Notes under the pieces: model-generated
The model's input: the letters and a program-made list of their open reading frames with translations, nothing else
What the model was told of the DNA's origin: nothing
The model's database searches: none
Program-made: the position numbers and the translations under genes
Part shown: positions 17,081 through 24,844 of the stretch, in pieces
Numbering within the stretch: position 1 is the first letter of the stretch
Layout of the letters: each line of letters begins with the position of its first letter
Assembly: GCA_963698015.1 (NCBI GenBank)
Contig: OY969109.1
Span: 1,550,001-1,614,000, forward strand
DNA from: VAXT01 sp963698015
GTDB lineage: Bacteria > Actinomycetota > Thermoleophilia > Gaiellales > Gaiellaceae
Direction: 5' to 3'
Length of the DNA: 64,000 nucleotides

Positions 17081-17546
17081 AGCACCAGTCTCCAAAACTG
17101 CTTTCGTCGGTATCGGCTCCAATCTGGGCGACCGTGAGGACAACCTCCGGCGCGCCGTCGAGCTGCTCTCGGCGGAGGAGGGACTCGTGGTCACGGCCGT
17201 GTCCGAGATCCGTGAGACGGAGCCCGTCGGGCCGGTCGAGCAGGGGCCGTTCCTGAACGGCGCCGTCCGGATCGAGACCGACCTCGGGCCGCGGGAGCTG
17301 CTCGAGCGCCTGCTCGCGGTCGAGCAGCGCCTCGGGCGCGTGCGCGAGGAGCGCTGGGGGCCGCGGACGATCGATCTCGACCTCCTCCTGTACGGCGACC
17401 TGGTCGTAGACGAGCCCGGCCTGACCGTCCCGCATCCGCGGCTCCACGAGCGGCGTTTCGCCCTCGAGCCCCTCGCGGATCTGGCTCCCAGCCTCGAAAT
17501 ACCGGGGAAAGGGCCGATTTCGATGTTGCTCGCGGGGCTAGAATGA
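17049..17546 (+). CDS. folK: 6-hydroxymethyl-7,8-dihydropterin pyrophosphokinase
   Basis: A 165-aa HPPK that transfers pyrophosphate from ATP to hydroxymethyl-dihydropterin, directly before FolP in the pathway. Motifs: AFVGIGSNLGDREDNLRRAV, FLNGAVRIETDL, and the signature RWGPRTIDLDLLLYGD (about residues 105-120) with VPHPRLHERRFALEPL. The only canonical in-frame start near the conserved N-terminus is ATG 17049, which adds about 14 residues and overlaps the divergent subtilase start by 32 bp. A rarer start codon further downstream is possible. folP/folB and folK are separated by the antisense protease, so folK needs its own promoter. Confidence 0.95.
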   Translation: MIPRRFKAANIAPVSKTAFVGIGSNLGDREDNLRRAVELLSAEEGLVVTAVSEIRETEPVGPVEQGPFLNGAVRIETDLGPRELLERLLAVEQRLGRVREERWGPRTIDLDLLLYGDLVVDEPGLTVPHPRLHERRFALEPLADLAPSLEIPGKGPISMLLAGLE

Positions 17547-17577
17547 CCAGGTGGCACTCGCGGCAAGATTCGGCGGC

Positions 17578-17665
17578 GCCAGGCCCGCGATCACGCGGCG
17601 CCATGCTGCGTCCTCAGTCGCGCCCGGGCTGACTAGCCCGAGCGCTCCCTGCGTCCTTGCCTGGC
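17578..17665. ncRNA. Structured intergenic element, copy 2
   Basis: Outer stem GCCAGGC (17578-17584) pairs with GCCTGGC (17659-17665). Inside are an extra hairpin CCGCG-ATCA-CGCGG (17585-17598) and a central hairpin CGGGCT-GACT-AGCCCG (17625-17640) extended by GCGC/GCGC. The blocks GCGTCCTCAGTCGC (17608-17621) and GCTCCCTGCGTCCTTGCCT (17644-17662) are identical to copy 1 at 8676-8731. The corresponding stems in copy 1 are CCGAGGC/GCCTCGG and CCCCGTAG/CTACGGGG, so pairing is kept while sequence changes. It lies 32 bp after the folK stop and 49 bp before the DUF2469 gene. Confidence 0.65.
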
Positions 17666-17714
17666 TTGGTGCTCGCGACCCTGGCATCCACCAATCTCAC
17701 CGGGAGAGCCACTG

Positions 17715-18080
17715 ATGTCGCACATCGACGAGCTCGACGAGTTCGAGGCGGAGCTCGAGCTCCGGCTGAAGCGCGAATACTCCGACGTCTTCGAGCTGTT
17801 CCGGTTCTGCGTGCTGACCCAGGACGCGACCTATCTCTGCAACAAGCTCGACCTGACCTACTCGCCGCAGCCCAGCTATCCGTTCTACCACCTGAAGATG
17901 GAGGACGTCTGGGTCTGGGACAAGAACCGCCCGACGAGGCTGATCCCGCGGGCGGAGATCTACACGTCCAGCGATGTCACGGTCGAGGAGCTGCGCGGGG
18001 AAGGCGGCGGCCCGAAGCTGACCGCCGAGGCGCTCGCCGAACGCCTTGGCGAGCCGCTCGCCGGCGAAGACGACCTCTAA
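17715..18080 (+). CDS. DUF2469 family protein
   Basis: A 121-aa acidic protein resembling the actinobacterial DUF2469 family: EFEAELELRLKREYSDVFEL at the start, then VEDVWVWDKNRPTR-type core (here KMEDVWVWDKNRPTRLIPRA, about residues 60-80) and DVTVEELRG. The family has no established function. The ATG at 17715 has GGGAGA 10 bp upstream. It is preceded by the structured element and followed by a small hairpin. Confidence 0.8.
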   Translation: MSHIDELDEFEAELELRLKREYSDVFELFRFCVLTQDATYLCNKLDLTYSPQPSYPFYHLKMEDVWVWDKNRPTRLIPRAEIYTSSDVTVEELRGEGGGPKLTAEALAERLGEPLAGEDDL

Positions 18081-18096
18081 CGCGCCGTTGACTTCG

Positions 18097-18114
18097 GTCG
18101 TCTAAGTAGACGAC
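18097..18114 (+). terminator. Hairpin after the DUF2469 gene
   Basis: GTCGTCT (18097-18103) pairs with AGACGAC (18108-18114) around AAGT, 17 bp after the stop codon. No T-tract. Confidence 0.5.
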
Positions 18115-18292
18115 GTGCCGCGTCGCGTACTCGAGCCACCAGCCCGTCGTGATGCAGGAGAGCTGCGGGTCGATCTGCACCGAGGCGCCGGTCGCAGGGC
18201 CAGGCCTTGATTCGAGCGGCTCGAATCCGAAGAGCCTCGTCTACCAGGGGATCTACTCCGACTGGAGCATCCCGGCGCTCGCGCTGAAGTAG
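18110..18292 (+). pseudogene. Possible gene remnant (C-terminal fragment)
   Basis: An open frame of 60 codons runs from just after a TAG (18107-18109) to a TAG at 18290-18292. The translation has a protein-like composition with two Cys (QESCGSICTEAP) and ends SLVYQGIYSDWSIPALALK, unlike random high-G+C translation. No suitable start exists near its beginning; a GTG or ATG near 18149-18152 would give under 50 aa. It is best read as the 3' remnant of a lost gene, or as a very short unrecognised gene. The remaining intergenic bases show nothing else. Confidence 0.35.
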
Positions 18293-18301
18293 GCTCGACT
18301 C

Positions 18302-19051
18302 ATGCTCCTGGCCGTCGACGTCGGCAACACGCAGACGGTCCTCGGGCTCTACGACGGCGACCGGCTGACCGAGCAGCGGCGGCTCGCCACCGAGGCGAGC
18401 CGGACCGGCGACGAGCTCGGCGCGCTCCTCGGAGAGCTGCTCGACCTCGAGTCGGTCGACGGGATCTGCCTGTCTTCGACCGTGCCCGCGCTCGTCCGCG
18501 AGTTCGAGCTCTTCGCCGAGCGCTGGGCGCAGGCGCCGATCCTCGTCGTCGGGCCGGGCACCAAGACCGGGATCCCCGTGCGCTACGACGATCCCCGTGA
18601 GGTCGGTCCGGATCGCGTCGTGAACGCCGTCGCGGCGCGGGAGCGCTACGGCTCGCCGTGTATCTCGGTCGATTTCGGGACGTCGACGAACTTCGACGTC
18701 GTCTCCGCGGACGGCGAGTACGTGGGCGGCGTGCTCGCGCCGGGCATCGAGATTTCGATGGACGCGCTCTTCGCGCGTGCGGCCCGTCTGATGCGGATCG
18801 ACTTCAGCGAGCCGCCCACGGTGATCGGAAAGACGACCGTGCACAGCCTCCAGTCGGGGCTCGTCTACGGCTTCGCCGGCCAGGTCGACAGGATCGTCGA
18901 GGAGATCCGCGGCGAGCTGGGCGCGGAGGCGACGACGGTCGCGACCGGCGGGCTGGCCGAGCTGATCGTCCCGCACACGCGGACGATCGAGCGAGTCGAC
19001 CAGGATCTGACCCTGGAGGGCCTCCGGCTGCTCTGGGCGCTGAACGCGTGA
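18302..19051 (+). CDS. coaX: Type III pantothenate kinase
   Basis: A 249-aa ASKHA-fold kinase that phosphorylates pantothenate in the first step of CoA synthesis. Motifs: phosphate loop LLAVDVGNTQTVLGLYDG at the N-terminus, GPGTKTGIPVRYDDPREVGPDRVVNA around residues 82-105, catalytic Asp region ISVDFGTSTNFDVV near residue 122, and ATGGLAELI near the end. The preceding panC and panD genes found in mycobacteria are not here. It overlaps the following gene by the sequence GTGA. Confidence 0.95.
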   Translation: MLLAVDVGNTQTVLGLYDGDRLTEQRRLATEASRTGDELGALLGELLDLESVDGICLSSTVPALVREFELFAERWAQAPILVVGPGTKTGIPVRYDDPREVGPDRVVNAVAARERYGSPCISVDFGTSTNFDVVSADGEYVGGVLAPGIEISMDALFARAARLMRIDFSEPPTVIGKTTVHSLQSGLVYGFAGQVDRIVEEIRGELGAEATTVATGGLAELIVPHTRTIERVDQDLTLEGLRLLWALNA

Positions 19052-19425
19052 CCGAAGCCGAGCTCAGGAGGTGGATGGACGCGTACACCGTCGCCTTCAA
19101 CGCGCAGGACTCGGAGGCTGCAGCGAGGCTCTTCACGGAGAACGGCACCTACCAGTGGGGCCCGTTCGGCGAGCTCCTCGTCGGGCCTGACGCCATCCGC
19201 CGCGCATGGGACGAACACCAGGACCCGGACGAGGTCGCGGAGATGACGTACGACGTGCTCGCCGTGGCACCGGACGTGGGCGTGGCGCGCTGGATCGCCT
19301 CGCACACGAACGAGCGCGAGCGGCGGCGCTTCCGGTACGACGGCGTCTTCGTGATCACGCTGACCGACGACGGCCTGTGCGACTCGTTCCGCGAGTGGTG
19401 GGACTCGCGGGAAGAAACGCTCTAG
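19048..19425 (+). CDS. NTF2-like/SnoaL domain protein
   Basis: A 125-aa protein with the cone-like NTF2 fold pattern: helix (AELRRWMDAYTVAFNAQDSEAAARLFTENGTYQ), WGPFGELLVGPDAIRRAWDEH, then four long strands (MTYDVLAVAPDVGVARWIASH ... RFRYDGVFVITLTDDGLCDSFREWW). Such domains serve as isomerases, hydrolases or ligand-binding proteins; no specific activity is deducible. It starts at GTG 19048 inside the coaX stop and is probably co-expressed with coaX. Its stop overlaps the end of a convergent small gene. Confidence 0.85.
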   Translation: MTEAELRRWMDAYTVAFNAQDSEAAARLFTENGTYQWGPFGELLVGPDAIRRAWDEHQDPDEVAEMTYDVLAVAPDVGVARWIASHTNERERRRFRYDGVFVITLTDDGLCDSFREWWDSREETL

Positions 19426-19574
19426 CGGCGCAACCAGGCGCGGAAGCGTGCGGCTAGCGACGGAGGCCGCTCGGCTCGGAGGCGCTCATCGCGTGCCGCC
19501 TGTCGCTTGGCGAAGGCACGTTCGCGCATGACGCGGGTCGGATACTTCGGCTTCCAGTAGACCAGCTTTGGCAC
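19422..19574 (-). CDS. 50-aa basic small protein downstream of dusB
   Basis: The product is 50 aa, strongly basic, beginning PKLVYWKPKYPTRVMRERAF and ending RFRAWLRR, with many Arg/Lys and a few Trp/Tyr. Its GTG start at 19574 overlaps the TAG of dusB, a classic translational coupling, which favours a real gene. Basic helices like this often bind RNA or ribosomes. I do not recognise the family. Confidence 0.5.
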   Translation of the reverse strand: MPKLVYWKPKYPTRVMRERAFAKRQAARDERLRAERPPSLAARFRAWLRR

Positions 19575-20629
19575 TAGCCGCCGCCGTAGATGGAGATCGG
19601 GAGGTCGAGGAGGATCTCGTCGCCCTGGGGCAGCTCGTCCTCGAGCCGCTCGAGCACGAATCGCGCGCCCGGCGCCGCCGCGAAGAGGTGCTGCTCGACC
19701 TCGTCGAGCGTCTGGAGCCGGACGAGCTCCTGCTTGAACGGCTTCGGGAATCGGCCGCGGCCGAGATACCAGCCGTAGAACTTCTTCAGGAACCCGGTCG
19801 CTTGGTGCTCGCCGAGCTCGCGGACGGTCTCGCGTATGAAGAGCACGAGCTCGGCGACGACCTCCTCGCGCGCCGGCTCTGCGTCCTCGCCCATGATCTC
19901 GCTCAACGCCCACGGGTTGCCCTGTGCGGCGCGGCCGACCATGACCGCCGCCGCGCCGGTCGTCGCGAGCACCGTCTGCGCCCGGGCGCGGCTCGTGATG
20001 TCGCCGGACGCGATCACGGGCACGTCGACGAGCTCGACGAGCTCCGCCGTGAGCGTGTGGTCGGCCTCGCCCGTGTACATCTGCTTCGCCGAGCGCGGGT
20101 GGAGGGTGAGCGACGCGGCGCCGGCGTCGACGAGCTGCGGGCCGATCTCGAGGCAGGTCCGCGAGCCGTTCGCGAGGCCGCGGCGCATCTTGACCGAGAG
20201 CGGGAGCGAGATCGCGTTCGCGACCGCCTCGACGATCGCGCACGCGCGTGCCGGCTCCTCGAGGCAGTGCGCGCCCGCGCCGGTCTTCGTCACCTTGCGC
20301 ACCGGGCAGCCGAAGTTGATGTCGACGATGTCCGCGCCCGCATCCTCGACCATGCGTGCGGCCTCGGCCATCACGCCGGGCTCGGCCCCGAAGATCTGGA
20401 CCGCGAGCGGGTGCTCGTCGGCCGCGATCCGCAGGTAGCCGAGCGTGCGCTCGTTCTGGTGCGAGAGCCCGGCGCAGCTGACCATCTCCGAGCAGACGAG
20501 CCCGGCGCCGAAACGGCGCCCCTGCCGGCGAAATGCCTGCACGCTGACCCCTGCCATGGGCGCGAGTACGAGGCGAGAGGGGATCTCGACGTCCCCGATT
20601 CGCCAGGATTCGCGGAGATCTACCTGCAT
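19574..20629 (-). CDS. dusB: tRNA-dihydrouridine synthase
   Basis: A 351-aa FMN-dependent enzyme reducing uridines in tRNA D-loops. TIM-barrel motifs: LVLAPMAGVSVQAFRR at the N-terminus, the conserved DINFGCPVRKVTKTGAGA with the catalytic Cys around residue 100, LTLHPRSAKQMYTGEADH, VIASGDITS, and VMVGRAAQGNPWAL. The C-terminal helical tRNA-binding domain includes FLKKFYGWYLGRG. The ATG at 20629 (MQVDLRESWRIGDVEIPSRLV) matches the family start. It is divergent from greA. Confidence 0.94.
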   Translation of the reverse strand: MQVDLRESWRIGDVEIPSRLVLAPMAGVSVQAFRRQGRRFGAGLVCSEMVSCAGLSHQNERTLGYLRIAADEHPLAVQIFGAEPGVMAEAARMVEDAGADIVDINFGCPVRKVTKTGAGAHCLEEPARACAIVEAVANAISLPLSVKMRRGLANGSRTCLEIGPQLVDAGAASLTLHPRSAKQMYTGEADHTLTAELVELVDVPVIASGDITSRARAQTVLATTGAAAVMVGRAAQGNPWALSEIMGEDAEPAREEVVAELVLFIRETVRELGEHQATGFLKKFYGWYLGRGRFPKPFKQELVRLQTLDEVEQHLFAAAPGARFVLERLEDELPQGDEILLDLPISIYGGG

Positions 20630-20660
20630 AGAGGGCAAATCGTAGCCGTGGTTCCGGAGT

Positions 20661-20689
20661 TTGACGGATGGCGACGCCGCAGGTACCAT
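20661..20689 (+). promoter_or_regulatory. Sigma-70-type promoter of greA
   Basis: -35 TTGACG (20661-20666), 17-bp spacer, -10 TACCAT (20684-20689). The expected start is near 20696, giving a leader of about 50 nt. Confidence 0.65.
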
Positions 20690-20701
20690 GCTCGGCCGCG
20701 A

Positions 20702-20726
20702 CGGCGCCTTTGCGCCGCGCATTTTT
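20702..20726 (+). terminator. Terminator-like hairpin inside the greA leader
   Basis: CGGCGC (20702-20707) pairs with GCGCCG (20712-20717) around CTTT, followed after CGCA by five T (20722-20726). This is one of the few hairpins in the window with a T-tract. It lies between the greA promoter and its AGGAGG ribosome-binding site, so it can attenuate greA transcription, as the known E. coli greA leader does. Confidence 0.6.
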
Positions 20727-20744
20727 CTTGAGGAGGCACGAAAC

Positions 20745-21221
20745 GTGAAGGAAGTGATCCTCACTTCTGAGGGCTACAAGAAGCTCAAAGAGGAGATCGA
20801 GTACCTGTCGAACGACAAGCGCCGCGAGGTCGCGGAGCGGATCCGCGTCGCGCGGCAGTTCGGCGACATCGCAGAGAACTCGGAGTACGACGACGCCAAG
20901 AACGACCAGGCGCTGCTCGAGCACCGCATCGCGGTGCTGGAGGAGAAGTTCGCCAACGCGCGGGTCATCTCCAAGAAGGACGTGGCCAAGGACGTCGTCT
21001 CCGTCGGCTCGCACGTGAAGCTGCGCGACGTGTCCGCGAAGGAGACTGTCGAGTACCACATCGTCGGCTCCGCCGAGGCGAACCCGTCCGAGAACAAGCT
21101 CTCGAACGAGTCGCCCGTCGGCAAGGCGATCATCGGCAAGAAGAAGGGCGAGACCGTCGAGGTGCAGACGCCGCGCGGCAAGGCCCTGAAGTACAAGATC
21201 CTCGATTTCAAAGCGGCGTAA
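20745..21221 (+). CDS. greA: Transcription elongation factor GreA
   Basis: A 158-aa factor that enters the RNA polymerase secondary channel and stimulates cleavage of backtracked RNA. The N-terminal coiled coil has the tip residues in FGDIAENSEYDDAKNDQALL (conserved acidic D-x-x-E pair). The C-terminal FKBP-like domain ends SPVGKAIIGKKKGETVEVQTP. GTG 20745 is preceded by AGGAGG and gives the standard 158-residue length. Confidence 0.96.
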   Translation: MKEVILTSEGYKKLKEEIEYLSNDKRREVAERIRVARQFGDIAENSEYDDAKNDQALLEHRIAVLEEKFANARVISKKDVAKDVVSVGSHVKLRDVSAKETVEYHIVGSAEANPSENKLSNESPVGKAIIGKKKGETVEVQTPRGKALKYKILDFKAA

Positions 21222-21248
21222 CGCCAACAGGCGCGTCGCACTTTCGTC

Positions 21249-21281
21249 ACAAGGGCCTGTCCCTTGTTAGGGCCTGTCCCT
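21249..21281 (+). terminator. Tandem hairpins after greA
   Basis: ACAAGGG-CCTGT-CCCTTGT (21249-21267) is followed at once by AGGG-CCTGT-CCCT (21269-21281). The two share the direct repeat AGGGCCTGTCCCT. Located between greA and lysS. Confidence 0.55.
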
Positions 21282-21312
21282 CGTCACCGGCGGGCGCTTA
21301 GACTCGCGCGCT

Positions 21313-22674
21313 ATGACCTTGCCGAAGAGATTTCCCGACCGGGAGGAGATCGCCGCCGTTCGGGTCCACGCTGACAAGGTCGAGTCGGGCGAGGAGGGGG
21401 GCGAATCGCGGCGTGTCGCCGGGCGGGTCATGGCTCGGCGGGACATGGGGAAGCTCGTCTTCCTCGACCTCGTCGACCGCTCCGGGAAGATCCAGCTGCT
21501 CGTCGCCGAGGATCGCGCCGGGCCCGTCGACCTCGACCTCGGGGACATCGTCGGGGCGACCGGGATTCCCGCGAAGACGAAGCGCGGCGAGCCCTCGCTC
21601 GCAGTCACCGAGCTCGAGCTGCTCGCCAAGATCCGGCGACCCCTGCCCGACACCTACCATGGGCTGACCGAGACCGAGACCCGCTACCGCCAGCGCTACC
21701 TCGACCTCCTGATGAGCGAGGAGTCGCGCCGCGACTTCGAGGTGCGCGCGCGGATGGTCGCCTCGATCCGCCGCTATCTCGACGGCCACGGCTTCGTCGA
21801 GGTCGAGACGCCGATCCTCCAGCCGCGCTTCGGCGGCGCGCTCGCCGACCCGTTCGTGACGCACTCGAACGAGCTCGACCAGACGCTCTACCTGCGCATC
21901 GCGACCGAGCTCTACCTCAAGAGGCTCATCGTCGGCGGGCTCGAGCGCGTCTACGAGCTGGGCCGCGACTTTCGCAACGAGAGCGTGTCCTTCAAGCACG
22001 CGCCCGAGTTCACGATGGTCGAGTGGTACGAGGCCTACGCGGACTACCAGGACACGATGCGGCGGATCGAGGAGCTCGTCGAGACCGTCGCGCGCGAGAC
22101 GATCGGGACGACCAAGGTCACGTTCCGGGGGCACGAGGTCGACCTTGCCGCGCCCTGGAAGCGCGTCAAGCTCGTCGAGCAGCTCGAGGAGCGGGGGCTC
22201 TGGACGCGCGACGAGGACGAGCTCCGTCGGCTCCTCGACGAGCGCGGCGTGGACACGAGCGCGAACGACACGTGGAGCAAGCTCGTCGACCACGCGCTCA
22301 GCCACTTCGTCGAGCCCGACCTGATCCAGCCGACGATCCTCCACGACTACCCGGTCGAGGTCTCGCCGTTCGCGCGGCCGACGGACGACGACCCGTCGAT
22401 CGTCGAGCGCTTCGAGTTCTTCGTCGGCGGGATGGAGCTCGGGAACGCGTTCTCGGAGACCAACGACCCCGACGAGCAGGCCGAGCGCTTCGCGCAGCAG
22501 GCGGCGGACGCGCAGGGACAGCAGGGCGACCCGGACTACGTCGAGGCGCTCGCCTATGGGATGCCGCCGACGGGCGGGCTCGGCTTCGGGATCGACCGGC
22601 TGGCGATGGTGCTCACCGGCAAGGAGAACATCCGCGACACGATTCTCTTCCCGGCGCTGCGCGAGCGGGACTAG
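21313..22674 (+). CDS. lysS: Lysyl-tRNA synthetase, class II
   Basis: A 453-aa class II aminoacyl-tRNA synthetase. The N-terminal OB-fold anticodon-binding domain (VAGRVMARRDMGKLVFLDLVDRSG) is followed by TRYRQRYLDLL, motif 1 (VEVETPILQP), the FGGALADPFVTHSNELDQ segment, motif 2 (YELGRDFRNESVSFKHAPEFTMVEWYEAY) and motif 3 (GGLGFGIDRLAMVLTG). It is about 40 residues shorter than E. coli LysS, mainly at the N-terminus. The stop overlaps the start of the first glycosyltransferase of the polysaccharide locus, so lysS is directly linked to it. Confidence 0.96.
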   Translation: MTLPKRFPDREEIAAVRVHADKVESGEEGGESRRVAGRVMARRDMGKLVFLDLVDRSGKIQLLVAEDRAGPVDLDLGDIVGATGIPAKTKRGEPSLAVTELELLAKIRRPLPDTYHGLTETETRYRQRYLDLLMSEESRRDFEVRARMVASIRRYLDGHGFVEVETPILQPRFGGALADPFVTHSNELDQTLYLRIATELYLKRLIVGGLERVYELGRDFRNESVSFKHAPEFTMVEWYEAYADYQDTMRRIEELVETVARETIGTTKVTFRGHEVDLAAPWKRVKLVEQLEERGLWTRDEDELRRLLDERGVDTSANDTWSKLVDHALSHFVEPDLIQPTILHDYPVEVSPFARPTDDDPSIVERFEFFVGGMELGNAFSETNDPDEQAERFAQQAADAQGQQGDPDYVEALAYGMPPTGGLGFGIDRLAMVLTGKENIRDTILFPALRERD

Positions 22675-23738
22675 TGCGCGTCGGCCTCGACGTGACGCCC
22701 GCTGTGACGGCGAAGGCGGGGCTCGCGCGCTACACGGAGCAGCTGTGGCGCGAGCTCGTGCGCCGCGACGACGTCGACGTCCACGCCTTTGCGCTCGGAC
22801 GCGGGCCGGACGGCGACTTCGGGCTCCCGCTCACCCGGAGGCATCTGCCGCTCAACGCGCTGCGACCGGTCTGGCGGGCCGTGCGCTGGCCGCGGGCGGA
22901 GACCTTCGCCGGCGACGTCGACGTCGTCCACACGATCGCGCTGACGCCGATCCCGACGCGCAAGCCGCAGGTCGTGACGATCCACGACATGCTCCCGATC
23001 ACGCACGCGGAGCTCTATCCGCCGGGAGCGGACCAGGGGCAGCGCGCCGAGCTCGCTGAGGCGAGGCGAGCGCAGGCGATCGTGACGACGTGCGAGGCGA
23101 CGGCCGACGAGATCGTCCGCATCGCGGGGCTTCCGCGCGAGAGGATCGTGATCGCGCGGCCCGGTGTGCTGCCGCCCCAGGGTGAGGCGCCGATCCCCGT
23201 CGAGCCGCCGTTCATCCTCGCGGTCGGCCAGGTCACGCCGAGGAAGGGCTTCGACGTGATCGCGGAGGCTGCGGCGCGACTCGGCGAGCGCTGCCCGCCG
23301 GTCGTCCTCGCCGGCCCCGACTGGTGGCGCTCCGAGGACATCCGCAGCCGGATCGCCGAGGTCGACGTTCACCGGCGCGTGCGCCTGCTCGGTCCCGTCG
23401 ACGACGCCACGCTCGCCTCGCTCTACCGGGCCGCGATGATCGTCTGCCACGCGAGCCGCGGCGAGGGCTTCGGGATGACGTGCCTCGAGGCGATGGCGTT
23501 CGGCGCCGCGGTCGTCGCCACCGACCTGCCGTCTGTCCGGGAGCTGTCCGCGGGGACCGTCGAGCTCGTTCCGGTCGGCGACGCCGAGGCGCTGGCCGAC
23601 GCGCTGTGGGGGCTGCTCGACGACGAGTCGCGCCGCCGGGAGCTCGGCGAGGCCGCCCGCAGGCGCGCCGCGGAGTTCAGCTGGGAGCGGACGGCCGCCG
23701 AGGTCGTCGACGCCTATCGGCTCGCGCTCGCCGCATGA
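22674..23738 (+). CDS. GT4 family glycosyltransferase
   Basis: A 354-aa GT-B retaining glycosyltransferase. The N-domain starts MRVGLDVTPAVTAKAGLARYTEQLW. The C-terminal donor-binding domain has FILAVGQVTPRKGFDVIAEA, then CHASRGEGFGMTCLEAMAFGAAVVATD around residues 260-285 with the E-x7-E motif. It starts at GTG 22674 overlapping the lysS TAG, and overlaps the next glycosyltransferase (ATGA). Cytoplasmic, likely acting on a lipid-linked glycan. Confidence 0.9.
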   Translation: MRVGLDVTPAVTAKAGLARYTEQLWRELVRRDDVDVHAFALGRGPDGDFGLPLTRRHLPLNALRPVWRAVRWPRAETFAGDVDVVHTIALTPIPTRKPQVVTIHDMLPITHAELYPPGADQGQRAELAEARRAQAIVTTCEATADEIVRIAGLPRERIVIARPGVLPPQGEAPIPVEPPFILAVGQVTPRKGFDVIAEAAARLGERCPPVVLAGPDWWRSEDIRSRIAEVDVHRRVRLLGPVDDATLASLYRAAMIVCHASRGEGFGMTCLEAMAFGAAVVATDLPSVRELSAGTVELVPVGDAEALADALWGLLDDESRRRELGEAARRRAAEFSWERTAAEVVDAYRLALAA

Positions 23739-24844
23739 GGTCGCTGCTCGTCCTGCCCGAGCCGCCTCTCCCGGAAGGAGGCGCCTCGGGCCGCTGTGCC
23801 CTGGCGCTGATCCGCGGGCTCCGGGAGCACGGCGTCGACGTCCGAGTGCTCGCGGCACGGCAGGAGTGGGCCGTTCCCGGAGATCCCCCGGCAGGGATCG
23901 AGGTCGTCGACGTCGAGCCCGAGCCGGCGGGGCTGCGGCCGAGGATGCTCAGCCTCACGCGGCCGCTCGAAGAGCTCGCGCGGAGCAAGCTCGCGGACCG
24001 AGTGCGAGCCGCTGCTCGCGAGGCGGACGTCGTTCAGCTCGAGGAGATTCCGACCGCGGCTCTCGGGCGCGACCTGTCGCAGCCCGTCGTCGCGCACCTG
24101 CACTACCTCGTCCGCCGCGACCGGGCGTTCGGCGCGCCCTGGCGGCGAGAGTTCCGCCAGGTGCTCGAGCTCACGCGGGCAGAGGAGCGCGCGATCCGCA
24201 GCTACCGCTTCCTGATCGCGAGCTCCCCGGTGGTCGCGGACGAGCTCCGGTACCGGGCGCGGCCGCTGACGCGGGTCGTCCTCGCGCCGCTCTCGCTCGA
24301 GCCGGAGCGCTACCTGCCCGCGCCGCTCGACGGCCCACCCGTCGCCGGGCTGATCGGAAGCGCTGCCTGGCCGCCGACCGCCTCCGCGATCCGCCGGCTC
24401 GTCGGCGACGTCTGGCCGCGGGTGCGCAGGCTCGCTCCCGACGCGCGGCTGCGGATCGCCGGCCGTGGCACCGACGCGCTCGTCGCGGGAGCGGAAGGAG
24501 TCGAAGCGCTCGGCGAGGTCCCCTCCGCGGGCGAGTTCCTGCGTGGCCTCTCTGTCCTGCTCTATCCGCTCGAGCGCGGGAGCGGGATGAAGGTCAAGGT
24601 GCTGGAGGCGATCGCTTCCGGTCTGCCGGTGGTGACGACCGCGAGCGGTGCCGAGGGCATCGACGCGGGCGCGGTGGTCGTCGAGCCGGATCCCGAACGG
24701 ATGGCGAGCGCGGCCGCGTCGATCCTCCGCGACGAGGCCGAGCGCAGGGAGCGCGGCGCCGAGGCTCGGCGGGTCTTCGAGCGCCTGTACACGCCGGGTC
24801 CGGCAACCGCGCCGATCGCAGAGCTGTACGAGCGGATGGCCTAG
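23735..24844 (+). CDS. GT4-like glycosyltransferase
   Basis: A 369-aa GT-B protein, MRSLLVLPEPPLPEGGASGRCAL at the N-terminus, with a C-terminal domain including VAGLIGSAAWPPTASAIRRL and RGLSVLLYPLERGSGMKVKVLEAIASGLPVVTTASGAEGI, the typical nucleotide-sugar-binding loop. The pattern (GSGMKVKVLE) resembles GT4 enzymes of capsule clusters. Coupled to the preceding gene by an ATGA overlap; it converges with the phosphotransferase gene (4-bp overlap). Confidence 0.88.
   Translation: MRSLLVLPEPPLPEGGASGRCALALIRGLREHGVDVRVLAARQEWAVPGDPPAGIEVVDVEPEPAGLRPRMLSLTRPLEELARSKLADRVRAAAREADVVQLEEIPTAALGRDLSQPVVAHLHYLVRRDRAFGAPWRREFRQVLELTRAEERAIRSYRFLIASSPVVADELRYRARPLTRVVLAPLSLEPERYLPAPLDGPPVAGLIGSAAWPPTASAIRRLVGDVWPRVRRLAPDARLRIAGRGTDALVAGAEGVEALGEVPSAGEFLRGLSVLLYPLERGSGMKVKVLEAIASGLPVVTTASGAEGIDAGAVVVEPDPERMASAAASILRDEAERRERGAEARRVFERLYTPGPATAPIAELYERMA

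Noticed and set aside
18081..18301. tRNA or riboswitch in the gap before coaX
   Set aside because: No cloverleaf or known aptamer pattern; only a small hairpin and a coding-like remnant are visible.
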